Shown piece after piece: positions 1 to 7,874 of a stretch of 64,000 nucleotides of DNA. Origin of the DNA: Halococcus morrhuae DSM 1307 (GTDB lineage: Archaea > Halobacteriota > Halobacteria > Halobacteriales > Halococcaceae); assembly GCF_000336695.1 (NCBI RefSeq), contig NZ_AOMC01000091.1:38830-102829 (forward strand). The letters are read 5' to 3'. Made by a program: the position numbers and the translations under genes. Every line of letters begins with the position of its first letter. Positions within the stretch are counted from its first letter, which is position 1. The notes below the pieces were generated by a model. The model was given only the letters and a program-made list of their open reading frames with translations, did no database searches and was not told the origin of the DNA.

Positions 1-26
1 CGCTCAGAGATGTGTATAAGAGACAG
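1..26. other. Sequencing adapter (Tn5/Nextera mosaic end) at contig edge
   Basis: Bases 8-26 read AGATGTGTATAAGAGACAG, which is exactly the 19-base Tn5 mosaic end used in Nextera libraries. It lies at the very end of the contig and interrupts the mnhD reading frame. It is therefore an untrimmed adapter rather than archaeal DNA; the seven bases before it are probably adapter or chimeric sequence too. Confidence 0.95.
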
Positions 27-298
27 AGCGAGACGATTGCCGTCAGCCCGAGCATGAACAGCGAGAGCGCGTCGGCGACGAGCGTGATGCCGAACGGTGA
101 GGGCCACGCCGAGAGCTGGTAGACCAGGATCGATTCGTCGGCGACCCGCCCGGCGAGCAGCGCCACCGCGCCGAGATAGCCGAGCGCACCCAGGATACTC
201 GCCGCCCGCTGGGCGCGCGGGAATCGCCGCAGCGGCAGGGTAGCGATCGCCGTGAAGAGGGCGATCAGCAGCGGCGCGATGACGATCTGAGCGGCCAT
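27..298 (-). CDS. mnhD: Mrp Na+/H+ antiporter subunit D (MnhD), partial
   Basis: This is the N-terminal part of the NuoM/NuoN-like subunit D of the multisubunit Mrp cation/proton antiporter, a membrane complex that expels Na+ in exchange for H+. The translated start, MAAQIVIAPLLIALFTAI, is followed by a segment containing WPSPFGITLVADALS and LFMLGLTAIVSL, the usual N-terminal signature of MnhD (W..PFGI.L..D.LS..M). Only about 90 residues are present, because the contig ends and adapter sequence follows. Its ATG directly follows the mnhC stop codon (TAA then ATG, no gap), so translation is likely coupled. Confidence 0.88.
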
Positions 299-652
299 TT
301 AGCTCTCGCCCCCCGTCTCGCCGAGTTCACGCAGATCGATCGTGCCGTGCTCTTCGTGGATGCGGTAGGTGAGCACGAGCGCGAAGGCGGTCGTCCCGAA
401 GCTGATGACGATCGCCGTCAGGACAAGCGCCTGCACCAGCGGATCGGTGATCGTCGCGGGATCGTCGGGCGGGCCATGGCCGAGAATCGGCACGCTTCCC
501 GCGAGCCCGCCCATCGTGACGAGATAGACGTTCGCGGCCTGAGAGATGATCGTCACGCCCCAGACGACGCGAACGATGTCCCGGCGAAGCACCAGGAAGG
601 TGCCGAACGCGAACAGCAGGCCGAGCACGCCGGCGAGGACGAACTGCGTCAT
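299..652 (-). CDS. mnhC: Mrp Na+/H+ antiporter subunit C (MnhC)
   Basis: A 117-residue NuoK-like membrane subunit of the Mrp antiporter with three predicted membrane helices. The first is in MTQFVLAGVLGLLFAFGTFL; the last, VQALVLTAIVISFGTTAFAL, carries the conserved TAIVI segment of the NuoK/MnhC family. The start was chosen at the ATG that overlaps the mnhB stop as ATGA; a much longer upstream extension in the same frame would run antisense-like through mnhB and has no hydrophobic character. Third gene of the mnhA-B-C-D operon. Confidence 0.93.
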   Translation of the reverse strand: MTQFVLAGVLGLLFAFGTFLVLRRDIVRVVWGVTIISQAANVYLVTMGGLAGSVPILGHGPPDDPATITDPLVQALVLTAIVISFGTTAFALVLTYRIHEEHGTIDLRELGETGGES

Positions 653-1119
653 TCGTCGCCCACCACCGTGAGGATCGTCAGGAGTCCACCGATGACGACG
701 AGATAGACCCCGAGATCGAAGACGAACGCGCTGGCGAGTTCGAGCTCGTGGAATATCGGGAGATCGTGGACGAAGAGGACGGCCTGCGAGAGGAACGGCT
801 GGCCCAGCAGGATGGCGACGACGCCGCCACCAGCGGCGATCGCGAGCCCGCCCGCGAACACGTTGAGGAAGTCGGCGACGATCGCCGGACCGCCCTCGAC
901 GTCGTCGCCGGTGCGCCCGAGCAGGTCTTCCTGGAGGTAGTCGAGCCCGTTGACGATGTAGACGAGCGCGAACGCCGCCACGGTGAGAACGCCCGCGATG
1001 AACCCGCCGCCGGGGAGGTTGTGACCCTGGAAGAGCAGCGCGAGCGCCGTCAACAGGATGAGCGGGAAGACGACGCGGGTGACGGTGCGGGTGATGACCG
1101 ACATGTCGCGGGCGCTCAC
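649..1119 (-). CDS. mnhB: Mrp Na+/H+ antiporter subunit B (MnhB)
   Basis: A 156-residue membrane subunit of the Mrp antiporter (MnhB domain). About four membrane helices are visible, with the typical HNLPGGGFIAG motif near residue 35 (the [GH].x.PGGGF signature of MnhB). I chose the GTG at 1119, which overlaps the mnhA stop as GTGA; an ATG five codons later (1104) is the alternative. The gene overlaps mnhC by four bases, so A, B, C and D are translationally linked. Confidence 0.93.
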   Translation of the reverse strand: MSARDMSVITRTVTRVVFPLILLTALALLFQGHNLPGGGFIAGVLTVAAFALVYIVNGLDYLQEDLLGRTGDDVEGGPAIVADFLNVFAGGLAIAAGGGVVAILLGQPFLSQAVLFVHDLPIFHELELASAFVFDLGVYLVVIGGLLTILTVVGDE

Positions 1120-3587
1120 GAGGACTCACCCCGGCCCCGCATGGCGACGAGCGTGAGGACGCCGAGGGCGGCCATCGCCACCACCGATATCTCGCCCATC
1201 GTATCGAACGCACGGAAGTCGACCAGAATGACGTTGACGATGTTGCTCCCGCCGCCGAAGTCGGCGAGGATCGAGCCGTGTTCGGCCGGCACGGGCGCGC
1301 GCTCGACGAAAAAGCGGGCGATCGCGTCGGGACTGCCCGCGGTCGCCACGAGCACGCTGATCGTCACCGTCAGCCCGACGCCACCGGCGAGCACCGCGTC
1401 ACGGGCGACTTTCCCCCGATCGGCATCGCCGTAGAACGCCGGCAGCCGATCGAGGACAAGCAAGAAGATGACGAGCACGAGCGTCTCGACGACCAACTGC
1501 GTGAGCGCGAGATCGGGCGCACTGGAAAGCACGTAGAAGAGCGCGACCATGAAGCCGAGCACTGACAGCGTGAGCACGCCCGCGATATGCGAGGGGGCCC
1601 GCGTCACCGCCGCGGCCCCGACGATCGCCACGAGCAACACGATGACGACCGGCGCGGTGATCGAAAGGTCGGAGAACGCCGGCACGGAGATCCCGGCCGC
1701 GAGATAGCCCGCGAGCGCGAGCAGGCTCGTCACGCCGAGCATCCAGGCGGCGTAGGTGCGGAACTGACCCGTCTGGATGCGGGGTAGCGCCAACCCGCTC
1801 GCGCGTTCGAGCCCGTAGACCGCCTTGTCGTAGTACCAATCGGCCGAGAGCGGCCCGTGCGTGAGTCGCCGGACACCGTCGCGTAGACGGTCGTAGAACG
1901 GCGAGAGGGCGATCCCCGAGAGGATCGTGATGGCGCTCATCGCCACCGCCGGCGTGAGCTCGGTCGGGAGATGGATGCTCATCGTGTGGGCCTCGCCGGC
2001 GACCGCGCTGCCGAAGGCCGACTGGACGATCGTGTCGACGGCGAGCTGTGGGTCGATGCCGACGATCATGGCGAGCCCGGCGAGGACGACGGGTGGTGCG
2101 AGCAGCGCCAGCGAGGGGCGATGGACTTCGCCGAGCCCGGCGGGTTTCTCGCCCATGAACAGCCAGAGAAAGCGAATGGAGTAGAGGAAGGTGAAGACGC
2201 TGCCGAAGACGGCGACGGCGGGGAAGAGCCACGCCAGCCCGCCGAGTTCGTGGGCCACCTCGTAGGCCGACTCGAAGAGCAGTTCCTTCGAGTAGAACCC
2301 GTTGAACGGCGGGACGCCGGCCATCCCGAGCGCGGCAATCGCCGTGATGATCCCCGTGATCGGGAGGTCGTGGCGCAGTCCACCCAGTTCCGAGATCGCG
2401 CGAGTGCCCGCCTCGTGGGCGATGATCCCGGCGACGAGGAACAGCGTCGCCTTGAACAGCGCGTGGTTCAGGATGTGGAACGCGCCCGTCTCGGCACCCA
2501 ACTGGTTGGCGAAGCCGAAGCCGGCGGTGATGAGTCCGAGATGTGAGGCCGTCGAGTAGGCCAACAGCTCCTTGATGTCGCTCGCACCCACGGCGAGCAG
2601 TGCCGTAACGGTCATCGTGACGAGTCCGAGCGTGCCGAGCAGCAGCATCCACTCGTCGCCGACGAGCAGGGGGCGCATCCGGCCGATGAGGTAGACGCCC
2701 GCCTTGACCATCGTCGCCGAGTGGAGGAACGCCGAAACGGGGGTCGGGGCCTCCATCGCGTTCGGCAGCCAGACGTGGAGCGGGACCTGTGCGGATTTGG
2801 CGGCCGCGCCGATCGCGACGAGAACGAGCACCGGGACGAACAGACCCGCGCTCTCCAGGGCGGTGCGCATCGCGTCGGCGTTGGCGATCATCGAGTCGGG
2901 CGTGCCGATGAGGGTGAACGTCGTGCTGCCGAGCGCATCGCCGGAGACGAACGCGAGCAGGACGAAGCCGACGAGCATGAACAGGCCGCCGGAGACGGTG
3001 ATGAGCATCGACTTCCGGGCGGCGTAGAGTGAACTCTCGCTCTCGCGGTAGTGACCGATGAGTCCGAACGAGGTGATGCTCGTGAGTTCCCAGAAGACGA
3101 ACAGCGCGATGAGATCGGCCGCGAGCGCGACGCCGAGCATCGAGCCCATGAACGCGAGTAGTGTGCCGTAGTAGCGCGCCTGGCCGGGTTCGCCGTGCAT
3201 GTAGCCCGCCGAGTAGACGAACACCAGCACGCCGACGCCGCTCGCGAGTAACGAGATGAGCAGCGAGAGCCCGTCGAGATAGAGGCTCAGCGAGACGCCG
3301 AGCGTCGGAATCCACTCGATCGAGACCGAACCGGTGGTGCCGAACTGGCTCGCCACCAGCCCGAACGAGGCGAATGCGACGAGCGCCGCGAACCAGGCCG
3401 TGCGTTCGCCGAGCGCGCGGTAGACCAGCGGCGTGACGAGCGCGCCCAGAAACGGCAGCGCGAGCGCGGCGAACAGCGCCACCCCCGCAGGATCGGCGGT
3501 CGCTTGCGCGAGCGTGGCGGCTCCCGTCCCGAGTTGCCCCGTTGTCGAAGCCTCGGCGATCGCTGACGGGAGCGCCACGAGAGACAT
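1116..3587 (-). CDS. mnhA: Mrp Na+/H+ antiporter subunit A (MnhA/MbhA-like)
   Basis: The large (823 aa) NuoL-like subunit of the Mrp antiporter, which carries the proton path. The N-terminal and central part has the quinone-oxidoreductase/Mrp membrane domain: the segment around YSAGYMHGEPGQARYYGTLL, FWELTSITSFGLIGHY, and the KSAQVPLHVWLPNAMEAPTP region with conserved Lys and His. The last ~200 residues contain the MbhD/DUF4040-like block (SAPDLALTQLVVETLVLVIF) and an MbhE-like tail (DFRAFDTMGEISVVAMAALG), as expected for full-length MrpA. The ATG at 3587 was preferred over a longer open frame because the family starts here. The E, F and G subunits are not upstream, so they must lie beyond mnhD or elsewhere. 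Confidence 0.93.
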   Translation of the reverse strand: MSLVALPSAIAEASTTGQLGTGAATLAQATADPAGVALFAALALPFLGALVTPLVYRALGERTAWFAALVAFASFGLVASQFGTTGSVSIEWIPTLGVSLSLYLDGLSLLISLLASGVGVLVFVYSAGYMHGEPGQARYYGTLLAFMGSMLGVALAADLIALFVFWELTSITSFGLIGHYRESESSLYAARKSMLITVSGGLFMLVGFVLLAFVSGDALGSTTFTLIGTPDSMIANADAMRTALESAGLFVPVLVLVAIGAAAKSAQVPLHVWLPNAMEAPTPVSAFLHSATMVKAGVYLIGRMRPLLVGDEWMLLLGTLGLVTMTVTALLAVGASDIKELLAYSTASHLGLITAGFGFANQLGAETGAFHILNHALFKATLFLVAGIIAHEAGTRAISELGGLRHDLPITGIITAIAALGMAGVPPFNGFYSKELLFESAYEVAHELGGLAWLFPAVAVFGSVFTFLYSIRFLWLFMGEKPAGLGEVHRPSLALLAPPVVLAGLAMIVGIDPQLAVDTIVQSAFGSAVAGEAHTMSIHLPTELTPAVAMSAITILSGIALSPFYDRLRDGVRRLTHGPLSADWYYDKAVYGLERASGLALPRIQTGQFRTYAAWMLGVTSLLALAGYLAAGISVPAFSDLSITAPVVIVLLVAIVGAAAVTRAPSHIAGVLTLSVLGFMVALFYVLSSAPDLALTQLVVETLVLVIFLLVLDRLPAFYGDADRGKVARDAVLAGGVGLTVTISVLVATAGSPDAIARFFVERAPVPAEHGSILADFGGGSNIVNVILVDFRAFDTMGEISVVAMAALGVLTLVAMRGRGESS

Positions 3588-3718
3588 GTTCGGAATCTGC
3601 AAGCGATGGCTCTTAACGGTTCTCAAATCCGTCGCCGGCGGGTCGGTTTCACACCGCCTCGTCGGTGGTTCAACCCGGTGGACGAGCCCCACACCGACCC
3701 ACCAGGCCGGCACGTAGA

Positions 3719-3726
3719 TTTATATA
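3719..3726 (+). promoter_or_regulatory. TATA box of the pilin gene
   Basis: TTTATATA lies about 105 bases before the pilin ATG, in an otherwise GC-rich stretch. The distance implies a transcript with a leader of roughly 75-80 bases, unusual in this window where most promoters sit about 26 bases from the start codon. Confidence 0.55.
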
Positions 3727-3828
3727 CGATACCGCGGCCAGACCGCCCCAACGCACCGGCCCGCCGGGGAACGCGACCGAGCGGTCGGGCCACCCCGGCT
3801 TGGACCGGTGTGCAGATTCCAGGAAACC

Positions 3829-4269
3829 ATGAAGGAAAGACTCAAACAGTTCGTTGCGGACAAGCGCGGCGTCAGCCCCGTGATCGGTGTCGTACTGATG
3901 GTCGCCGTGGTCGTGATTCTCGCGGCCGTGATCGGCGCGTTCGTGCTCGGTCTTGGCGGGAATCAGCAAGCGACTCCACAGGCGAGTTTTAGCTATGATG
4001 CACAATCTGAAACATTAACGATGTCGAGTGGTGACTCGATCCCGAAAGCACAATTATCGGTTGAGGGAGGAGCAGCCGATTTCGGTTCTGACCCCGTGAC
4101 AGCCGGCTCTACGATGACCGGTGTAACCGACTCCAACGGTGATGGTTCAATCACAGTGAGTTGGACCAGCGAAGACGGTAGCAATTCGGCGACACTCACC
4201 TCCATCAATGTCGGTAGCGGCGGGGGAGGGGGAGGCGGCGGTGGCGGTGGCGGTGGCGGCGGGGTCTAA
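3829..4269 (+). CDS. Archaeal type IV pilin, glycine-tailed
   Basis: A 146-residue archaeal pilin subunit (PilA/DUF1628 type) for surface adhesion pili. Residues 12-20 (KRGVSPVIG) give the class III signal peptide; prepilin peptidase PibD should cut after Gly14. The hydrophobic assembly helix VIGVVLMVAVVVILAAVIGA follows at about 18-37. The body (40-125) is polar and rich in Ser, Thr, Asp. The protein ends in SG15V, a run of 15 glycines encoded by mixed GGN codons. The ATG at 3829 has an AGGA Shine-Dalgarno-like site at 3821. The body uses more A/T-ending codons (TTA, CAA, GAT) than neighbours, suggesting a variable or acquired module. No other pilus genes are adjacent. Confidence 0.9.
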   Translation: MKERLKQFVADKRGVSPVIGVVLMVAVVVILAAVIGAFVLGLGGNQQATPQASFSYDAQSETLTMSSGDSIPKAQLSVEGGAADFGSDPVTAGSTMTGVTDSNGDGSITVSWTSEDGSNSATLTSINVGSGGGGGGGGGGGGGGGV

Positions 4270-4370
4270 TCCGGTTATTCACTCACCCCGCGAAAAGAAC
4301 TAATCGACTTTTTTGAATGTGGAATAAAATAGATACATTTTTGATGTTGTTTTCGCTCCGAAACAAGTGG

Positions 4371-4556
4371 TTATCTAGTCCCATTGCTCTCGATGATCTC
4401 GATTTCGACGGATTCGTTCGGCTCCAGATCGTCGATGAGCAGCGAGACTGCGCCCTCGATGTTCGTCAGGCTCGCGCTCGGCTCGACCTCGCCGTCTCGA
4501 TGACAGACGATTTCGAGCTGGCCGTTCTCGCCGGATGTGGCGGTCGTGCTTGGCAT
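4371..4556 (-). CDS. Small uncharacterised acidic protein (61 aa)
   Basis: I do not recognise a family. The 61-residue product starts [18 protein letters not shown] and ends with a very acidic, regularly patterned stretch ([20 protein letters not shown]) that reads like a beta-strand/turn/strand. It has a composition typical of real haloarchaeal proteins, while the competing plus-strand frame does not. The gene converges on the pilin gene and is divergent from hpt. Without homologues the call rests on composition only. Confidence 0.55.
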   Translation of the reverse strand: MPSTTATSGENGQLEIVCHRDGEVEPSASLTNIEGAVSLLIDDLEPNESVEIEIIESNGTR

Positions 4557-4740
4557 GGATGTATGTTGCAGACGAGCACAGATGAGCGTAATCCTGGCAC
4601 ATGCGTGGTATCCATCGGCGTGCAATGCGATGATTTTCGATTTCGTCGTGGCGATCGCGTTCCGATCGTCGGTTCGCGCTCGCTGCGAACGGGTGCGGCT
4701 CGGGATGCGATTCCGTAGCGTTCGGTTCGGCGACCGTCAA

Positions 4741-4749
4741 GCTTTACCC
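4741..4749 (+). promoter_or_regulatory. TATA-like box of hpt
   Basis: GCTTTACCC lies with its centre about 26 bases before the hpt ATG at 4771, the spacing expected for a leaderless archaeal transcript. The match to a TATA box is weak. Confidence 0.45.
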
Positions 4750-4770
4750 ACGACTGGCTGTACCCGCAGC

Positions 4771-5337
4771 ATGAATCAGCTGGAGGAGTCGCTGCTCGAC
4801 GCCCCCATCATCGAAAAAGAGGGCTATCAGTACTTCGTCCATCCGATCAGCGACGGCGTGCCGATGCTCGAACCCGAGCTCCTGCGCGAGATCGTCATCA
4901 AGATCATCCGCAAGGCCGACGTCGACGTCGACAAGATCGTCACGCCCGCCGCGATGGGCATCCACATCTCGACGGCGGTCTCGCTGATGACCGACATCCC
5001 CCTCGTCGTCGTCCGCAAGCGCCAGTACGGCCTGGATGGCGAGGTCGCGCTCTCACAGGTGACGGGCTACTCGGAAAACGAGATGTACATCAACGACGTC
5101 GATGCCGGCGATCGCGTGCTCCTGCTCGACGACGTGCTCTCGACGGGTGGCACGCTCCGCGGGATCACCGGCGCACTCGAGGAGATCGGTGCGGAGATCG
5201 CCGACGTGGTTGCTGTGATCAAAAAAGAGGGTGGTGGCAACGAACTCGAAGACACCGATTACGACGTGCGGACGCTGATCAACGTCGACGTCGAGGACGG
5301 AGCGGTCGTCATCACCGATTCACACGGCGACGACTGA
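4771..5337 (+). CDS. hpt: Archaeal purine phosphoribosyltransferase (Hpt)
   Basis: A 188-residue cytosolic enzyme of purine salvage that joins hypoxanthine/guanine (or adenine in some archaea) to PRPP. The PRPP-binding loop is clear at residues 116-129 ([14 protein letters not shown]), and the N-terminal region matches the archaeal HGPRTase family ([20 protein letters not shown], with [11 protein letters not shown] next). The ATG at 4771 was chosen because it fits the family's N-terminus and the TATA-like box 26 bases upstream. A DJ-1 family gene follows 40 bases downstream on the same strand. Confidence 0.9.
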   Translation: MNQLEESLLDAPIIEKEGYQYFVHPISDGVPMLEPELLREIVIKIIRKADVDVDKIVTPAAMGIHISTAVSLMTDIPLVVVRKRQYGLDGEVALSQVTGYSENEMYINDVDAGDRVLLLDDVLSTGGTLRGITGALEEIGAEIADVVAVIKKEGGGNELEDTDYDVRTLINVDVEDGAVVITDSHGDD

Positions 5338-5377
5338 GGGCACGGGGCTTTTGCGTGCGGCGCTCCCATCGTGAGTG

Positions 5378-6061
5378 ATGCCAAGCGCACTGTTCGTCGT
5401 CAGCGAGGAAGGCTATTGGGGAGAGGAATGTACGACACCGCTCACGATGCTCTCGGACGCGGGCGTCGATATCACCGTGGCGACGCCGAGCGGCTCGCCG
5501 CCGGTGATCGACGAACGCTCGATCGATCCCGACGAGGTGGGCGAGGAGACCGCCGAGGAAGTCACGGAGATCCACGAGTCCGACGAGCGCCTGAACGATC
5601 CGATCCCGCTCACGACTGCCGACGCCGCCGACTACGATCTCGTGGCGATCCCCGGCGGCCACGGCACCGAATGGGACGTTAACCAGGACCGCCACGCCCG
5701 CGCGCTGCTCGTCGATGCGGTCTCCGGCGACGAGGGCAAGGGCTACGTCGTCTGCCACGCGGCGGGCATCCTCGCCTTCGCCCGCGAGGAGGACGGCTCG
5801 CCGTTCGTCGAGGGCCGCGACGTGACCGGGTTCCCGAATGCGTGGGAGGAGGGGATCGTCGACGACCACGACCGGATGCCCGACGGCCGGAAACTCCCCT
5901 ACTGGGTCGAAGACGAGGTCGAAGCCGTCGGCGGCAACTGGGACGCCGAACTCGATGCCGATACGAGCGTGACCGTCGACGGCGATCTCGTCACCGCCCG
6001 CGGCCCCGGCTCCTCGGCCGCCGGTGGCGAGAAACTGCTCGAAGAGCTGGATATCGAATAA
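5378..6061 (+). CDS. DJ-1/PfpI family protein
   Basis: A 227-residue member of the DJ-1/ThiJ/PfpI superfamily (class I glutamine amidotransferase-like fold), closest in layout to Hsp31-like proteins. The nucleophilic elbow is at KGYVVCHAAG with Cys126; IPGGHGTEWD (91-100) and the N-terminal EEGYWGEECTTP supply the usual acidic partner residues. Such proteins act as glyoxalase III, deglycase-like enzymes or chaperones; which applies here cannot be told. Start set at the ATG at 5378, one codon after an in-frame GTG. It is probably co-transcribed with hpt. Confidence 0.85.
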   Translation: MPSALFVVSEEGYWGEECTTPLTMLSDAGVDITVATPSGSPPVIDERSIDPDEVGEETAEEVTEIHESDERLNDPIPLTTADAADYDLVAIPGGHGTEWDVNQDRHARALLVDAVSGDEGKGYVVCHAAGILAFAREEDGSPFVEGRDVTGFPNAWEEGIVDDHDRMPDGRKLPYWVEDEVEAVGGNWDAELDADTSVTVDGDLVTARGPGSSAAGGEKLLEELDIE

Positions 6062-6382
6062 GCCGATTCCGGGCGACGGTGCGGTGCGACCGTGTGGCTG
6101 CTGCGGTGCGGGTCCGGGCGTCTGCGGTCGCGGAGCGACCGGAGGCTCAGGCGACCGTTCTCTCCTGGTGAATGAAGGGCGAGAGGCGCGAGTGAAACGA
6201 GCGCCCGAGGGCTTCGGCGGTGCGGTCGCGGTACTGTGCGGTTGTGGTGATGATAGGATGCTCGACCGCGAGCGAACGGAGTGAGCGAGCGGGCCGACGA
6301 CTGACCAACGGGAAGGAGGAGGCTTTTGGTGCAGATTTTGCGAGGGAGCAAACGAAGTGAGCGACCGTAGCAAAAGGTGCAG
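6062..6382. other. Gene-free stretch with haloarchaeal intergenic repeat
   Basis: No convincing gene is present. The stretch contains GCGAACGGAGTGAGC (6272-6286), whose exact reverse complement recurs at 35456-35470 after polB, and a related form AAACGAAGTGAGCG (about 6352-6365). These GC-rich, partly self-complementary elements resemble dispersed intergenic repeats common in haloarchaea. Short open frames crossing this region are on both strands and look spurious. Confidence 0.5.
6272..6286 (+). repeat. Dispersed 15-mer GCGAACGGAGTGAGC (copy 1)
   Basis: The 15-mer occurs here and, inverted, at 35456-35470. It is flanked by further GCGAGCG-type sequence that lets it fold on itself. Both copies lie in intergenic DNA downstream of a gene. 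Confidence 0.6.
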
Positions 6383-6457
6383 TAGCGGGAGGTAGATTTG
6401 AACTACCGGTCTGCGGGTTATGAGCCCGCCGGAATCTCCTGGCTATCCCATCCCGCT
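6383..6457 (-). tRNA. Initiator tRNA-Met (CAU)
   Basis: The minus strand folds as a complete tRNA: acceptor AGCGGGA (6457-6451) pairs with TCCCGCT (6390-6384), discriminator A at 6383; T-loop contains GTTCAAATC; the anticodon loop is CTCATAA with anticodon CAT. The anticodon stem ends in three G:C pairs (GGG/CCC), the hallmark of initiator tRNAs. The sequence agrees with what I remember of the haloarchaeal initiator. CCA is not encoded and no intron is present. Confidence 0.95.
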
Positions 6458-6496
6458 ACCCATTCATATCGCAGTCGACCCATTAACGGTTGTGAT

Positions 6497-7018
6497 TCAG
6501 TCGTTGCCTGTCGTCGTGTGAACGCGCCACGTGAACAGGCTTTCGGCGATGTAGTTGACGATCATGCCGGCGGCGATGCCGGCGACCTTCGCGACGACGA
6601 ACCAGCCGTCGATGCCCAGAAGGGTGAGATCGACGGCGATCATACGATAGAGAACGCGGAAGGCGGCGAGCTGGACGAGGATGCCGCCGATGCGGACGAC
6701 GTTCGAGCGGACCAGCCGGCGGACCATCGGGAAGCGACCGGCAGCTCCCTCGCCCGAGAACGTCCAGGTATCGTTCAGCACGAACATGACGAGAATCGAG
6801 ATTTCGATGCCGACGAAGACCGCCAGCTCCGGGAACACGCCGAGTTCGCGCAACGCGGTCGCCGTCGTTACGTCGAACAGCGCGCCGACGACGCCGACCG
6901 AGACGAACCGCCCGAAGCGCGAGCCGGAGGCGAGTGCGGAGAGTCGCTGGCCGATGCCGGAGCGCGCCGATCGGTTGCCGGCGGATGCGAGCGAGTCGCC
7001 GGTACGGTCGTCGGTCAT
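6497..7018 (-). CDS. GtrA-like membrane protein
   Basis: A 173-residue protein with four predicted membrane helices after a polar N-terminus (residues ~35-55, 65-85, 110-130, 145-165), matching the GtrA family. GtrA proteins are thought to flip or pass polyprenyl-linked sugars across the membrane. NDTWTF near the middle is a typical GtrA motif. The ATG at 7018 overlaps the stop of the upstream glycosyltransferase as ATGA, so the two are coupled and probably act on the same lipid-linked sugar. Confidence 0.85.
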   Translation of the reverse strand: MTDDRTGDSLASAGNRSARSGIGQRLSALASGSRFGRFVSVGVVGALFDVTTATALRELGVFPELAVFVGIEISILVMFVLNDTWTFSGEGAAGRFPMVRRLVRSNVVRIGGILVQLAAFRVLYRMIAVDLTLLGIDGWFVVAKVAGIAAGMIVNYIAESLFTWRVHTTTGND

Positions 7019-7782
7019 CGCTCGTCCGGGTCGACGAGCGGGTGCTCTTCGCGTTGTGCAGCGATCATGCCGTGCAGCCGGTTCTCGTTGATGAGCGCCG
7101 CACGGTGGCGTGCGGCGAGCAGCCCGCGTGCGAGCGTGATCGAGGTTCCCACTGGCGAGACGGTCGAGTCGGGCTGATCGTGCCACTCGATCGGGATTTC
7201 AGCGATCCGCTGGCCGAGCGCGCCCGCGATCGCCACCAGTTCGATGTCCCACGCGAAGCCCGGCTCGTAGAGGTGTTCGCGCACCGTCGCCCACGCCTCA
7301 CGGGAGATGGCCTTCGCACCACATTGGTAGTCGAACAGTTGTGGATCGAGCAGTCGACGGGCGAGCCACGCGAAGGTGTCGCCGAGTCGACGGCGGGCGA
7401 ACGTCCGGTGGCGAGCGATTCGTGCGTTGGGATGGCGGCGTGAGCCGACCGCGAGTTCCGCATCGTCGTCGAGAACGGGTCGAGCGACCGCGGCGAGCGA
7501 GTCGGCGGGCGTGCTGCCGTCGGCATCGGCGAATACTAATATATCCGTGTCGAGCGCTTCGAACCCCATCGTGATCGCTCGGCCCTTGCCGCGGCGGTAG
7601 GGTGCCGTGGCGACGGTCGCCGGCAGCGAGGAGAGGCGTTCGACCACGTCCGGTCGGGGAACGTCGAGTTCGATACGGATGACTGCCGGGTCGAGCCGCT
7701 CGGCGATGGCGGTGACGTACTCGGCGAGCCGCCCGACGTCGGGCCGGTAGGCCGGCACGACGACCCCGACGGAGCGCTGCAT
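7015..7782 (-). CDS. Family 2 glycosyltransferase
   Basis: A 255-residue GT2 enzyme of the dolichyl-phosphate-sugar synthase type. Evidence: VGVVVPAYRPD at the N-terminus, RRGKGRAITMGF near 63-74 (nucleotide-sugar binding), the DxD metal motif in FADADGSTPAD at 86-88, and FDYQCGAKAISREAW further on. It has no membrane helices of its own; the coupled GtrA protein probably supplies them. A TATA box (CTTTTATTC, 7802-7810) lies 24 bases before the ATG. Divergent from the DUF2298 gene. Confidence 0.88.
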   Translation of the reverse strand: MQRSVGVVVPAYRPDVGRLAEYVTAIAERLDPAVIRIELDVPRPDVVERLSSLPATVATAPYRRGKGRAITMGFEALDTDILVFADADGSTPADSLAAVARPVLDDDAELAVGSRRHPNARIARHRTFARRRLGDTFAWLARRLLDPQLFDYQCGAKAISREAWATVREHLYEPGFAWDIELVAIAGALGQRIAEIPIEWHDQPDSTVSPVGTSITLARGLLAARHRAALINENRLHGMIAAQREEHPLVDPDER

Positions 7783-7801
7783 GGGCGAGGTCCCGACGGA
7801 G

Positions 7802-7810
7802 CGAATAAAA
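7802..7810 (-). promoter_or_regulatory. TATA box of the GT2-gtrA operon
   Basis: On the minus strand CTTTTATTC is centred about 24 bases upstream of the ATG at 7782, which predicts a leaderless transcript. Confidence 0.55.
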
Positions 7811-7874
7811 GGAGTTCGGAAGCGCGGCTGCCGGATCCCACAAGAGAGATATGCGCCGCTTCCCCGCCTTCGCT

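Noticed and set aside
4317-4718. 133-codon plus-strand frame between the pilin and hpt genes
   Set aside because: It is antisense to the better-supported 61 aa gene and its product is rich in Arg and Cys in a pattern typical of shadow frames.
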